Assembly (NCBI GenBank): GCA_025024175.1
Contig: QCXZ01000001.1
Span: 2,418,001-2,482,000 of the forward strand
DNA length: 64,000 nucleotides
Direction: 5' to 3'
DNA from: Rhyzopertha dominica
Taxonomy: Eukaryota > Arthropoda > Insecta > Coleoptera > Bostrichidae
Position 1 is the first letter of the stretch. Each line of letters opens with the position of its first letter. Below are positions 38,201 through 53,200 of the stretch, in pieces. Under the pieces are notes generated by a model, which had not been told where the DNA came from, ran no database searches, and saw only the letters and a list, made by a program, of their open reading frames with translations. A program made the translations under genes and the position numbers.

Positions 38201-41200
38201 GTTCCCCACTATCACCTTTGTTAGTCGATATATACATGGAATGGTATGAATTTAATTTATTTAAAGATGGTACTATGAAACGGTGTACAATAAAATATTG
38301 ATTATTTTAACAGATGTGGATAATAATTTCTTAATGTGGAGGGATAGTATAAATAATTTAAAGAAATTTGTAATATAGTTACTAATAGAAACCGAAATAA
38401 ACAGTTCACTTTAGAATTAAATAATGAAGGAGTTATAAATTTTTTAGATCAACTATGCTATTTTTAAAGAGTTTAAAAAGACCTACATTTTGACATATTA
38501 CCTAAGGTTATAATCTAAAAAAATCATGAAAGTACGAGCCTAGGGAGTTTTAAGTAGCGGACCTTGTATATCGATACGTGTACATGACTTATTAAAGGAC
38601 TTGTGCGTAGTTTAGGCCATTGTAACCTCTTATACTATATACTATACTGATTACAGAGTTCATAACGAAACCTGACTTTTTTCCAATTGATTTTGTGTCT
38701 TCACACCCCGTATCTCTTTGAGGTCATAGTGCACCTCAAAATAATCGTATGAAAGGCTGTATTCGATAGTTTTTAATAAAATCCTGTACACTCTTTATGT
38801 GTCTATTCTAAACATTAAAAAAGCGCATCAAAGGTTTTTTGAACGAAACAAAATAGTATTTAGTATAATTAACGGTCGCTAAGACAATTTTTTAATGTTT
38901 TAACGGGGATACCGACCTTTATTTAGCTTTAAGAATATCCTTTATATTCTAAATGAAGCTTTCGGTGGACTTTATTTCGCACCTTCTTCAGGGTTGGTAC
39001 AAATAATATAATTATAATATAATATGGGTCGTTTCATAAAATTTACTTACAATATTTGAGACACCAACTTCAAAATGACAAGTTATTCAATTTGTTTTCC
39101 TCTAATAAAAAATTTCAATGAAAAAAAAACGAAACAGCCTGGTTCAGTAAATATCATTTTTTTTATCAAATTATGTTCTTTTGCTACTATATTTATATTT
39201 TCAAAATCAATTTTGTGTTGAAAATTACCTCAAACATGGCCGGAAAGAGCACACCTATCACGTTTTAAACGGATATCAGTTTTATATAAACGCAGTCGAT
39301 TTTTTAATTGCTGGCAAGTTTGACTTATGCCTTGGCAAGATGTACAATTAATTTTGTAAATCACATCAGTATTATTTAGTAATGGCGTTTATCCTTTAAT
39401 TTTGTATACAGCGTACTCTTTTTTTTGCAATATTTATGTTATAATCTTTTAATAAGTTTATTAACTTTTCTGTCAGATTATTGTAATATGGTAACATTGC
39501 AAATTTTTTTGGTTTACTATTTCCTTGTAAGTTATTTGCTACGTTAATTTCCTCACTTTGCACTCTCGAATTGTTACTATAATTATTACCATAAAGTAAT
39601 TTAGTTACTAGTTTTTTTGGGTATGCATTTTTATAAGTAATGATTTTAAAATTTTTAAATTTTTGTACCTAAAGTCTTCATGATATAGTGTTTCTATTTT
39701 ATTTTTCATTTGAACTATAAANTTTATTTTAACTTTGTTTGAATGGTTTAACTTATAATGCAAGTATCTGCNTGTAGATGTAGGTTTTCTATACNAATCT
39801 AATTTTATAGTGTTGTTTTTATCTCTATTAACTCTTGTATCTAAAAAAGGAACCGATCTATCACTTTCTTTCTCTATAGTAAACTTAATGTTTGTATCAT
39901 AATAATTAAACACTTGCATTATCTCTTCAATACCATCAAATGGAATAATTAGTATTAAATCGTGGACAAATTTTTTATGTAATTTATATTAAATGATTCA
40001 AGGAGTGTGTCCATTACATACTGAGCCACGATTGGACTTAATTTTGACCCCATAGCACATCCAAATACTTGCATGTAGAAACTATCCAGATAGCTAAAAT
40101 AACTATTTTGTAAAATAAAGGATATAATATTAAAAATGTAGTTTTAGATATATTTTCACTAAAAGGTTGAATTTGCTGCCACTGCATTTTTTAATATTTG
40201 AGCCACTAACTCTGCTAAATGTATTGTAGGTCCCTGTACATCTGATACTATATGTCTCAATGTATGTCCATCTTTGTGAATCTTTGGGTTACCACAAATT
40301 TTAGGGCATATTGAATTATACATTTTTAATTTTTTACCTTTAGCTTCTGTAATTTTCTTACTTTTCATTAGTGTGCTAACAAAGTTATTTGCTTTAGTTT
40401 GTATAGCATCAGTTCGATTTTTGTTAAGAGGTTTATAGCATGTAGTATCGCTTAATATATATCTAACGTTTTTGTTTAATATTGTTCCCTAGTCATAGCT
40501 ACAGTGACCTCTCCTTTATCACTTTTGAAAATAAATATATCATTATATTTTTTACTTTTAGATAGGTTACATCTGTTTCTGTTTTTTGATTTTTATGTCT
40601 ATGTAAAAAATTTGTTATTCCAGCAGTTGCCTTAGCTCTCACAAAATTTCTTTCCTGATCATCTATATCATTAATAATACATTCTAAATCTGTTATTAAT
40701 CTATCGATATTGATATCTCTTATGTTTGTTGGTAAATTAAATGTTGGTCTTAATGCAAGAAACTTTTTTACATATTCTGGAATTTCAATACCAGATAAGT
40801 TACTGAACCATTCTTTTGCATATTAAGTATTTAAATTTTTAGAAAGATTCTTATTTTTTTTGGATATTGCTTGATTTGATTTTATCAAATATTTTATTAA
40901 AATGAACACTTTGTTTAGATTTGAAGTTGTTAACATAAACTCAGGTAAACTATTCAAGATGCATTGCTCTAAATGAATCATTTGTGCTTTTAAACTACCT
41001 ATTTTATAATTAGTATGAGTTATTTCAAAATTTAGTAATTGAGTTGTCAACCTGACATTAAAATTTCTAGTCTTGTTAGTTAGCTTCTGTGAGCCCCCAT
41101 CCACCTAATTAGAGAGACTATTGATGCCGTTCGTAATATGCTTTGGCTTCAATACATTTCTTTTGCATTCTAAGAGGAAAATACGTCTATTGACGGTTGA

Positions 41201-44200
41201 TGCTAGTTTGATGTTAAGACTATTTCTTTAGTTGTTGGGTTACATTATAACCATATTCTCTTGATATACTTTGATAGAACACCATTTAGTATAATTAACG
41301 GTCGTTAAAATTATTTTTTAATGTTTTAACGGGTATACCGACCTTTATTTAGCTTTAATTCTTTATATTCTAAACCAAGCTTTCGGTGGACTTTATTTCG
41401 CACCTTCTTCAGGGTTGCTACAAATAATATAATTATAATATATTATGGGTGGTTTTATACAATTTACTTACAATATTTGAGACATCAACTTCAAAATGAC
41501 AAGTTATTCAATTTGTTTTCCTCTAATAAAAAAAAAAGAAACAAAGTAGTACCTAAGGTCGAATCAATCTCTCACGATTTTGTTACAAGCTTTTTTTCAG
41601 TAAACATCCTCTTCCATCACTCTATTGTTACAGTGGCACTTGCTAACGAGTTTTGAAGCTGACACATTCCTTCCACTTGTCCCTATGCATCACTTCAACG
41701 TTCATTTGAAAGACAAAAACTTAGCACTGGAGTTCGTCAACATTCCCGCTTTGGGAACAAACATCTCCGAGTAAATAAGAAAAATGTAAGTGCTAAGTAC
41801 GCAGCGGTAATTAGGTGTTAACGGCTATGCTTCTCTAATGGAATAATTTATACAGCAAAAAGATAAAATCAAATACGAACTCCATTAAAGCAGCTGTTGG
41901 TACACAACAAATTCTGTTTACTTAATTGCATCCAGATCACAGCTTTATTTAAAGCTGACGAATAGGATCGAAAAACACGGTGCAATTCCGAATGATTTAT
42001 TTACACGAGGTTTGTCACTGCCCTTGCAACCTGCAGCAGGCGATAATTATACAGCGTTTGAATAAATTACTTCGAAAGCCTCCTATGTTATTAGAATATT
42101 ATTTAAGTACCCTCCTGAGTTAGCAACAAAGACGCGCCTGCTAGAAGTCCTTGGGATTCAAACAAATTGTTCAAACACGCTTTAACCTACAGCTCAAATC
42201 ATGGCTAATGACCAAAGACATCAAACTTGGGTTTCTCTGAATTTTACCGGTATTTAGAAGGTTAAGACGTCGCTTAAAATCGTCGTTTGAGTAGCTAAAA
42301 TTAATGGTGTTTCTTTGCAAACTTACGCAAAATTAAGGCAAAATTATACATGTACCGAAAAGTGGAATCGGGAACAATCCGAAAATTTGCCAGCATATAC
42401 TAAAGTTGATGTTCTCCATACGGCTAAAATATTTTCAAGATGGTGGTACATTCGATTATAAAGGAAGTAGTTATCAACTTGCTTATTTTAAACGGAACAC
42501 CTAAAAGTCTAAACGTTTTTGATATAAAATTCTGCAAAGTACAATCGTGTAAGAAAAGAACAGTGACACAATTACCGGCCGACAAAGGCAACGCCACCGT
42601 CATCTTGGATACGACGGACTACATAGCAAAAGTGAGGAAGATACTCGAAGACCCAGCCTACAAGAAGATAAGGAAGAATCCAGCAAGACGCATCGAACGG
42701 ACCATCAACTCAGCCATACGAAAATCGAAGATACCAGGAGAGCTACATCGCGGCATGATCAAAACAGATACAAGGACGGCACAACTATATTGCCTACCTA
42801 AGATACACAAACCAGAGGTACCACCGAGACCGATTGTTAGTGCAACAGCATCTGTCACCCACCCTCTAGCTGGATACATCGCTCGGACCCTGAAAGGACT
42901 CGTAGGAAAGACAGAGCACCACATCAGGAACGCCGGAGACCTTATTGAGAAAATGAAGAAGATCAGACTGGACCCGGAGGACATCTTAGTAAGCTTTGAT
43001 ATCACCTCACTCTTCACGAAGATACCATTGGACGATGCCTTAAGGGAGTTGAGGAAATGTCTACAAGAAGAAGACCTGGATGAAGAGCTAGTCCAACTTG
43101 CGAATATCTGCCTGAAATCTACTTTCTTTAAGTTCCAGGAGGAATACTACGAGCAGACAGAAGGTGCTTCGATGGGGTCACCGCTTTCTCCGCTGATAGC
43201 TAACATTTACTTGGAAGCCCTCGAGACGACTGCATTGGCATCGGCACGGCTTAAACCTAAGTGTTAGTTTAGATACTTGGACGACACTTTTACGCATCAC
43301 CGCGAGAATCAAGGAGCACATGAGGGACACCAGAGACCGGCAAGGTGATAGGTCGGCTGTACCAGAACATCGGATGGAGACTGGCCACATCATCAAATTC
43401 GAGGAAGCACAAATGCTGTCGAGGGAAGCGAGATTCTGGCCGAGACTGTAGCCATCGAAATCCAGAAGAATCCGCACAATTATAACCCAGACCGGCGCAT
43501 CGAACTACCTGGAATCTGGAAACCGGTCATGCGTAACAACGTCCACGCGTCAGTGACCCGGACGAGTATAAATACCCGAGCGGAATAGGACACTTCAGTT
43601 TCAGAGCTACTTCTGAGGAAGACACCGACATGAGTGTCGAAACGTCAAGGTGAAATAACCAACGTGGGAACCAGCCCGGAAAACAACATGTTAGTGACAC
43701 AAATGAATGGTCATTGACTTCAATAAGCTGTAGCTGCCTATTTTTTCAGAATATTCTTGGAACTGAATCAAACTATAATAAATTTGCTGTACCTTATAGC
43801 TTTCTCCATTACTTTTGCGAGATTAATATCGCTAATTTAACCAATGATAAGTAAAAAAACTTAAATCGCCTTTTCCTAGGAATTGACGTTTTTGAAATTG
43901 TCTTTGTTCTTGTGGATGTGCAATATTTGCAATGCTAACCATAATCTCAAATCCACAATTTTATTCTCGTATTCAAAACGTACATAAGTACCTGCTGAGT
44001 TAATATGCGGGCTTATTTTCGCGAGGTTGCTCGTTTCTGCCAGAACCAGACCATCCTCCTTTATTAAATATTCCGGGCACGCAAAACGATAAACAAAGCG
44101 AAATTTCAAGGATGCCGTATTTCAAAAAAGTGAAAAGTTTATTTTGCTATGGCTCAAGGTCCACATAATTCACTTTACGATGTTTAGACACTGCTACCAA

Positions 44201-47200
44201 AATAATCTCCTATTCGGTACTGGCAGCTATGTAGATAAATATGCAATCAAATTAAAACAAGCGCATCCGCAATCAAAGCATTTCGCTTTTTATCGGTCCA
44301 CCGTTTCTTGAAAGTCAAGTACTGGCAATAAAGATGACATCACTGCCTTGCAAAATAACTGCATGGAGATAAAACAAGTGTCCTACGCTCCGGGGCATGC
44401 TTCTTTAAATACGATGCCGACATAAAGGATCTTATTGGTATTCACGTCCAGCGTTTAAGTACTTTAATGGACTCTTTAATAACATATTGAATTAAGCTGT
44501 TTGTGGACACACAAAAGCACACGGGTTTGCTGGTTTATTTGGTTTCGTTGCTATAATTCCACTGAGTGAACAAGGTGCTTCTTGTGCATAAGAAATAGAT
44601 ATTATATGAGCAAACTTTGCATTTGCTATATTCAGGGTCAGTTTTTAAACACATGTTACCCTTGCACTATAGTGTGTAGGTGACCTGTATGTATTCATAA
44701 TTTTTGGAGGTAGTTGTGGGCTGTGGCAAGATGTCAAAATATATTGCGTTTTTAAACGTTGATTTCAATCAACAGAACGAACATCTTTTTGAGGGCGGAG
44801 ATTGTTTACATAAAAATAGNCCAATAAAAATAAGTTCCCCTTACTACCAAAGTTTATAGGACGCCGTTTTACTCTTTATTAGAAGAAAAATACTGTTTTA
44901 GAAAAATAATTGTTGATTACAAACTTTGTATATTCAACATTCTTCGAATTATAAATGTAGTTTTAGATTTACGCTTTAAACGATTGTTGAATATAATGTT
45001 CATGGATGCTTTTTCTATATTTAATCTTCGGATGAATTTATACGATCGTTGTATATTTATTATGGTTAAATAAAATGTTTCATTTTTTGGTATCAGTTTG
45101 GTACCTATTGCATAACTATATTTCTTGTAAACAGTTGTCCCTATCAGTACAGATATTTTTCTATTTTATGGGAAAAAAGTAGCTGAAAATACCTTTTTAG
45201 CTGAAACTGTTATACAAGGAAGCATAAAAACGTTTCTGCGATTTAAACTTGGCCCAATCGTTGAACGTGTGATCAAATTTTTAAATAGATTAGCGATTTA
45301 CAAATGTCACAAAAAAAACCTCAGATACTGAATTTTGTGAAGTTATCTCGAAACCATCTAAACATATTAAAAAAAGTAATCTATATTTTAACTTTGACAT
45401 CTTTTACTTCGGTTTCGTACCTAGAAAAGTTTAGTTAAATCGACTTTTTTGCAGCTGATATCCAGTTCACAGATTTCCCATTTGTTATGACTTATGGTTA
45501 TGAATCACCCTGTATAATATCAAATTTCACAGCTAAGTGGTAAATATAGTTCAAACAATTTGATAAATATGAAACTACTCAATTATTTTTTAATTTAATT
45601 TCTTGTGTTGTTGGTTTAAAGGATACTTTTTTGTTTGAAGTCAACAAACCTGCTTTTTTCGATTTATTTGGAAGAACTAATTTTTCAGTTATTAATATTT
45701 GTATATGAAAGTGATTATGCTTACTAAACGAAATCGCTTTACCCTTTAGCTTTACAGTTAGTGGGTGAAAACTGTTTTTGAAGAAATAGTTACAAAATCA
45801 ACTTCTAATTCGAGTTTTCACTTTTAACAGTTTTGATAAGAAAACATGCAAGAACACTGACTAAATGGTAATTTTACACGCTAGAAAAGCATGTAGTACA
45901 TTTACCAGTATATGTATGAAATAGAAATCTCACGTTACTTGCTGAAATCGATAAAAAATTTTTGTACTTAATGATAAAGGAGGCATGGTGGCTAGCATTT
46001 TAAATTAGTCTAAAATGCAGGCAATACTTTCGTAATATTTACGTATACGTTTAAGAAATAAAGCTAAAATAAATACGATTTATTTCCTGATTGTAATTTA
46101 GGAAGTATGACCACATTATAAGCAAGTAAGCATTTGATTGAGAAATTATTTACTCGTGAAGAAATGTGCTTTTGCAATTTTATCGTTATGTTCTTTTATA
46201 ATAGGAATTATCATATGGTTGGATACTTGTGCACTTGTGAAATTCAAAAACGCCCTGCACATGCTAACGAAATATATTTTGACAAAATATACAACACTTT
46301 GCAAAGCTATGGGTAGTAGTTTCTAATGCAATTTCTATGAGATTCCGTCAAAATTGTATTAGCTCATTTTCTTTTCTGCAAAAATATTTAATCTAGTGAA
46401 CAAGAATTCATTTGTAAAATGAGAAAAATAAATTGATTTTGGACTGTTTTACGAAATATAATTATGTGTTCAATTGGAATACTTCTCTTTATGGGGTGAT
46501 TTCTATTTATGAGAAATTTCTCTCCATTCCTTTAATGTTATCGTAAACAACCTTTGCAAAATTAATCCATTAACTTCACGAGGTCGTGACTAAAGAAAGT
46601 GCCAGTTGGTTAGTGCAGGTATGTGTCAAGCTGGTTACCTATTAAAATTTTATGTCGTATTTAAGCACTAGATAAACGGTGGGTACTTCTGTTCTACTAG
46701 TTATGACGTTTAACATTATCACACGATAGAAATTAAACTAAATACGCTGACTTGTCAGGGAAAAGTGTAAGGCTTTTCACCTATACCTAATGTCATAAGG
46801 TACTTCAATATTAAATGCTTTTCAAAGTGACTTTAAGTAACAAAAGTGGCTAGCAAGCTTAAGCGTTTTTTTATACAATCCAGTAGTATTTTGTCTTACA
46901 AATGATGACCATCGCAAAAATATACTGTCAATTTTTATGTAAAAATTTGTCACTTGCTTGTAACAGAAATTGAATGAAGGGATTTCTGTTGAAGATTCCA
47001 GGGTAATAGTGGTCAGTAGGATTTCTGGATTCATAAACTGTAGCAGTAATCAAAAATGAGATTTTGACTAACGATGTAAAACAGAGGTATGAACTTTGTG
47101 TCATTAATGTTTGCATATTTTTGGGTAGGTCAGCTTGTTGTCCATCTCTTTGGACCCCTTTGGATGTTTGCGGTAAAATCATTTGAGACATTCAAGCAGA

Positions 47201-50200
47201 GTCGCGAGATTCGGAAAACCATTCAAAAAAGCGAAAATGCACTAACGTGTCGAATTTTTTGATGTTTTTACGCTGAACTGGTAATAGGTTTTAAGCAGAA
47301 TTATACTAGAACGACTATACTGTTGAATATTCCCGTTATGGTCTTGTTAGACATGATCCCGAGAAATCATTTTTGTTCTCAACTTTGAAAAACATTATTT
47401 ACTTAAATGACGAAGTACATATGCTCATAGTAGGCCACTTTAAAGGCAAGCAATAAAGGAATGACAATTAATGGATACTAGGACCGTGCTGATATTAAAG
47501 TGGACTGAATTCTTCTTCTTCCAACTTCAGGCCTCGGTCTACTTGCACTCTTTTTCCAGGGCATTTGTAAAATCTTGCTCCAACAGGCAGTTTGTTTTCG
47601 TCCATCCGTTCTACGTGTTCTTTCCACTTGATTTTATATTCTCTTATTTTTTCGTTGATGTTGAAGATGTTTAGCTCTTTTCTGTTATCACTCTGTTTCT
47701 TATTCTTTCTAGATTTGTGCTGTGCAACCTTTCACTCTTCTAAGAAACTTTATCTCTGGTGTTTTTCTGTTCTGTTTTTTTCCTTTTTTGTCGTTGTCCA
47801 TGTTCACTTCTGTATAGTAGGGTTGGTCCAGGTGTTGTTTCATAAAATTTTCTTTGCGTGTTTTCTTATTTTGTTTTTTAATGTTCTACTGGTAGTTGTA
47901 ATATGGGTGAATTTATTAAGTCATTACTTCGTTCGTCAGATATATTGCTACCTAAATATTTATTGTTTAACCTAATATGCTCTAATATTGCATTATTTAC
48001 AACTATCTTTGTTCTGACGGATACTTTCCCATAAAAGCCATAGTTTTAGTCTAATTTGTTGATATTTTCATATCCTATCTTCCACAGATCCTAAGTAGAA
48101 TATTTGTCTTTGTAGATCGTCTTCTGTTTCGGCTAAGAGCACTCACTAAGTCATCAGCATATCGAATAGACTTGAGTGCAGTGCCGTGGCCTAGCTATAT
48201 TCCTTTTGTACACTGCAGTTTCCATTGTTTTATAACGACATCTATGTGATATTGAAGAGTGTTGGTGAAATACTACATCCCTGTTTGTGTCTTGAGTATC
48301 CTTGTCCTTCTGTAATCTTCCATAATTTGCATTGGTTTACGATATCAAAAGCTGTCTTGAAGACTATGAAGCTTATATTGTTTCGTTGTTGCATTCTCTA
48401 TGCCTTTGGTAGTTAGTTGTATCGTGAATGTTACACTTACTGTTGATCTACCTTTTCTAAAATCCAATTGTTCTTTCCCGAGCAAATCTTTTGATTGTTT
48501 TAGTCCGTTATATATTATTTTGGCATATCCAGTAAGCTAATTCCACGATAGTTTTGGAGATTGTTCTTATGTTTTTTTTAAACAACGAGATTAGTTGCAA
48601 GGGATTCGTTTAATTTTCCAGCATCTGTTTTATACATGTTAAGAGTCTAAGGTGTACGCCACCATATTTCCAAAATTCGGCATTAAACCATCCACACCCG
48701 GAGCTTTTCTGTTTTTGGTAGCTTTAAGAGCTTCTGTCAGTTCTGTTAGGTGTATATCATCCAAACTATTTACATCTTCTGCATTTTCATGGTACCAAAT
48801 TTGTTGGTAATGTTCCACCCATAATTCCTCCTATATTGTCGCCTTCCTGGTTGTTTAAGGATTTCATTACTTTATACACTAGCCTTGGTATCCCATGTAT
48901 GTAGACTAAATTAAAAAATAATAGTGGTTTCATTTAATTTTTTTTCTTATTTACTAGCGAGTCCTTCTTTCGTATGCAAAAATACCAGCCCTTTTGATTT
49001 ATTTTACCTATATTAATTAGGTCGTTTTAGGTGGCTATAGTGAAGCAACAAAAGTGAAGAACGTTTCGAAAGATGTAAGACTCCGTATTTATAATATAGA
49101 TAATTTTTAAGCAGTTCACTTTCAAAATATTGACGAATATCACGAAATTGGTATGCCAGATCTCATGTTCAAGTAGTTATTATTTTCGACGACCCAAAAT
49201 TCAAGTTCGTCATAAACCAAGATCACTGCCAAAGCCAAGGTTGGCTTGGCGTTCGTACTATTGGCTCGTAAATAAGTAGGTTAGCAAATTAGCAAGAAAA
49301 ATCGTTAAACCAGCGGCTGTTTTCGAGAACCGCCATTTATTTAAACGTCAGCTCTACATATATACATTTCTCCGTCGAGGATTCCAATACGATACCAGAG
49401 CGCTGCGTGTTCGAATATCAATTCCATCTGAAGCATTTGCAGTGGAAAATGAAATATTAGCGCATTTATCAGCCATAAATTGTTTTCGCGGCCCGCGAAT
49501 GCCCCGACAAACCTTTCCTCTAGTTTACACTTTAAGCGCAAAGAAATTTCATTAATCATTTGTTATCTCTCTTAAATAATTAACGCTTAAACAGGTCGGG
49601 CGGCAAAACGAAAAATTCGAAATTCCCCGCTTCATTGCAATGCAAAAGCCAGCGAGTGCATACGATAACCAGACATAATTTATTAGGATCATTAATAATG
49701 CCGTTCGAATGGGCAAGAGGTAGGTAGCTGGGGTACCATCATCGGAGGCGCTGATCTGTTCTCTCAATTGAATGCGGTTCATACCTTGTTCATCTGAGAC
49801 CCATTCCTGAGCGGCTCCTCATGGGTGTGCTGCAACAACAGGAAAAAATATTAAAAATCCCATAAATTCTATATAGCTGAATACAAAAATCGAGTCCTAT
49901 CTAGTTTCTAATTTTTACAAAACATTATTTTTTTGCATTAACGATGATCACAGTTGTAGTTACAATTGAGTGGTAATGACAATCAAGATGTTTTTAGATA
50001 TTAAATCGTCGCCTGCAGGCAATTTAAATTTGATATGAAACATCAGATATCTGACATTTACAAATATCACTAAGCTCTGTTTTTGGAGTTTATTTTTATT
50101 TTAGATATTAAATACTTTGAACTGTATAGTTATGCCCTATTTATTTCTTAAATCTTAAATTTCTCAATTTACAAAGTTTGTTGACTAAATCCTGTTTTTT

Positions 50201-53200
50201 TTTGCTAATATAGCACGTAATTACCACAGTGAGCACTTTAGTCTTGTCAACTCACTGAGTTTTATATTAGATCTTATGAAGGTGCAATAAAAAGTATTTT
50301 TATCAATGTACTTGCCCCAATTACGTTGTAAAATTCGGTCTTTTTTTCCTCCACCACTAATTCAAACATTTGAAATTAACATAGAACTTCATGTGTATTC
50401 CTTTTGTTTAAATTTGATATTAGTGGCAACACAGGTATTAAATATACTGAAAGTTACAATACAATTTAAAATGAAATACAAAAAAATAGGCTTCTAGTAC
50501 TGATTATACTGATAATATATTATTAATGATTTTGCCCTGTAAATATAAATTAGCGAGTCTTAAATAAATAGATACAACTATACTAAAGAAACTCGAATTT
50601 CAAACAGATTTTTTAGCCAGCTTCATATACGATTAATATGTAATGTCTTACATTATAATTTTATATTTGTTATTATTTATTTAGAATTACTGTATAGGTT
50701 ACATTGTAATCACCTTACTTTTCGATAATAATTAGCAAATTAGATGTACCAGTGTTACAAAAAAAAAATTAGTCTGTGTTTTATAGCCTTCATATTTCGT
50801 GTAATTATATGAGTAAAATGTAAGTACACATTCATGAATCTAGCAAAGTAACAATAACCCATATAGCACTACTATTTTCGTAGAACGGTAGAACACCATC
50901 TTGTGTATTACTGCTTTCAATAAAATCCTTACTTAAAAATTAATTAGGAGCATTAGCATTTTAAAATCTGCTGGGCAAAATAGTTCAAATATAGGGGAAT
51001 GGAATATAGAAGCATCCTGCTAGAATACTCAATTAATTTGGAGTTTTTGGAATCGGCAAAAACATTTAATACCATCAACGAAAATGTTGAAGTATCGTTT
51101 ACAAGTTGGGACTATTCATATTACCAAACATGATTTGTCTTTTGGATGAATTTAGGGACCGTAATCGGTAAACAATAGGCGTGACATATCTGTGTTATGA
51201 AGAGTAATAAAGGTCCTATTGTGGAACCCTAGAGAACTTTCGGTACAATAGATATTATTACTTATTTCGAATGTTATGGAATACTCTAGTAAAACCCATG
51301 TACTGACCAAACCCTAATCATACAATCAACAATTTTTTTCCAAAAATAATAAAGTTACAGACCTGTTTATATACGCAAGTTGGGAATTCCTTTCCCGAAT
51401 TTTTAAAAATAGACCGTTTCTGTTCAGTAATGGATACAATATGTGATAAGTAAATATAAGATTTTATCGTAGCCTGCACGTTTTAATTTTAAGGAGTGCA
51501 AAATGTACTTCATGGTCATTTTTAACGAATAATTTCATTTTGTTGCAACGTACTCGAACTTTGTCATCGACGTTGATTTAGTTCTTCGTATAAATTGAAC
51601 GAAATAGTGTTAACAGAACGGCCAAGCTGAGTTTTCTTTTTGTTTGGATGTTTTAAGCACACTGTTGATGTATCAGTACTCTATAAGACAATAAATTGCT
51701 AAAAAATTAAAACAGACACTCGTGTTATTTCTAGTTCATTTTTAGTGTTGAATTTTGAGTTACCTTCATCAGCTCAATTCTCCTTATTTATATTATAATT
51801 GCCTTTTATGTCACATTTATGTAATTCATTTACAACATGAACAAGTTGCAAATTGAATATTGTGCGAATATAATACGCGATACAGTATAATTATTTCAAG
51901 TTGTAGTCAGTAATCGAAAACAATGGCGCAAACAATTTTATCACGATCTCTTGCACTGTTTGTGGGAAATACCTGTTTGGCAGATATTTCCTGCTACACA
52001 CTCACATCATAAAATTGGAAAAAGCAACAAACAACTATGCACAGCATTTGCTTCAATACAAGTAATCGTTTGTGAACCAGTATAGTATGCCATGAACTGT
52101 AAAAGTAGGTACAACATATGCTTTCAGCATTCAGTGAATGAACTATTTAAGTGTTAAAATAACGGTAATACAAATTAAGACTATTGTCAGACAAAACTTA
52201 AAAACGAACAATTATTGGAATACACTTTTTAGTGCTTTTTATAACGGTACATAAGAAATGTTTTTTTTTGCAAGCTACATCTATAGTATTTATGTAATTA
52301 AATGAGAATAGGTAATTTTAATCCATATCTTTGTTTCAGGAATCCGAATTCATCACATAATTATTGGTAAGTGTTATGTAGTTATTTAGTGACTTTATCA
52401 TAGTTATTTGCTACGACAGCATACGAACACTGTGACAAAAAAAATCTTAGAAAAAAAATAAAGCGACCTCAACTTGAATATTTTATCGATGCCTGCTTCG
52501 CTAATTATGTCAATGCAACCGCACTACTATTGTTCATTTTATTTAACCAGCAACCTCTCACTATAGCCTGTATCTCGGAGCACGAGCATAATAAGCACGA
52601 AACACTAACGTTTTCACCTGACATGCTGCTGTCGCTCATTGCGCTTTTAATGCCACTTGTGTTCAGCAGCAAACGTTTACCGCCTGATTTATGATCGATT
52701 CCCGATAATATTAGTAACGGGTGCAATAGGGTGTTCATTTGGTCGCTGCTAACGCGGTGGTCGACGTGCGACGTGTGTGTCCATCAGAAATCTACTGTAA
52801 ATTGACATGAGAAGTCGAGTTCGACCATTAATCACCACTGATACCCACCTAAGAGGCGAAAATCTTCACATCTGTCTTTAAATTGCAGATTCCGCGCTTT
52901 CAGGATAGCATTGTTAGAAGATTAAGATAATTAGGTTGTTTTAACGTAATCTGTTGAAAAAATTAAAGTAAAATGCATTTTCCACACACTGCCGTTCGAC
53001 AGCACACCGAGATTCATCTAGATTTTATGGGGAACTGGGAGATTTGAAGAATACTGATTTTAATATTTTCTCGAGTCGGTTTCAGCGAAACTATTTTCAG
53101 TGCAGTAATATTAGGGGGCACTTAGTTGTATGGCTAGTTATGCCATCCCGTTGAAAGTTGAAACCACTATTTCTATCACTATCACTATTTCTGCGTTGCA

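Larger units (their letters stand above)
38859..41537 (-). mobile_element. Penelope-like element copy F with pseudo-LTRs
   Basis: A structurally complete but coding-dead PLE of 2,679 bp between a 14-bp imperfect target duplication. Direct terminal repeats of about 254 bp lie at both ends. The minus-strand coding remnants, in order, are an N-terminal block (41104-40823), RT fingers [19 protein letters not shown] (about 40300-40240), the post-palm motif [20 protein letters not shown] (39890-39830), and a GIY-YIG remnant [12 protein letters not shown]...[10 protein letters not shown] (about 39370-39260). In the last the YVG strand has decayed to GIS. Many frameshifts and stops are present. Confidence 0.87.

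Noticed and set aside
42658..43017. Long minus-strand open frame of 119 codons
   Set aside because: Antisense of the well-supported PLE copy C reverse transcriptase.
44637..45515. Non-autonomous mariner (MITE) with CAGGGT ends
   Set aside because: Only six to eight terminal bases match and the inner arms do not pair; too weak to call.
47592..47975. Hydrophobic 127-codon plus-strand frame that looks like a membrane protein
   Set aside because: It is the antisense of a Lys/Glu-rich LINE C-terminus; T-rich DNA yields Phe/Leu runs.
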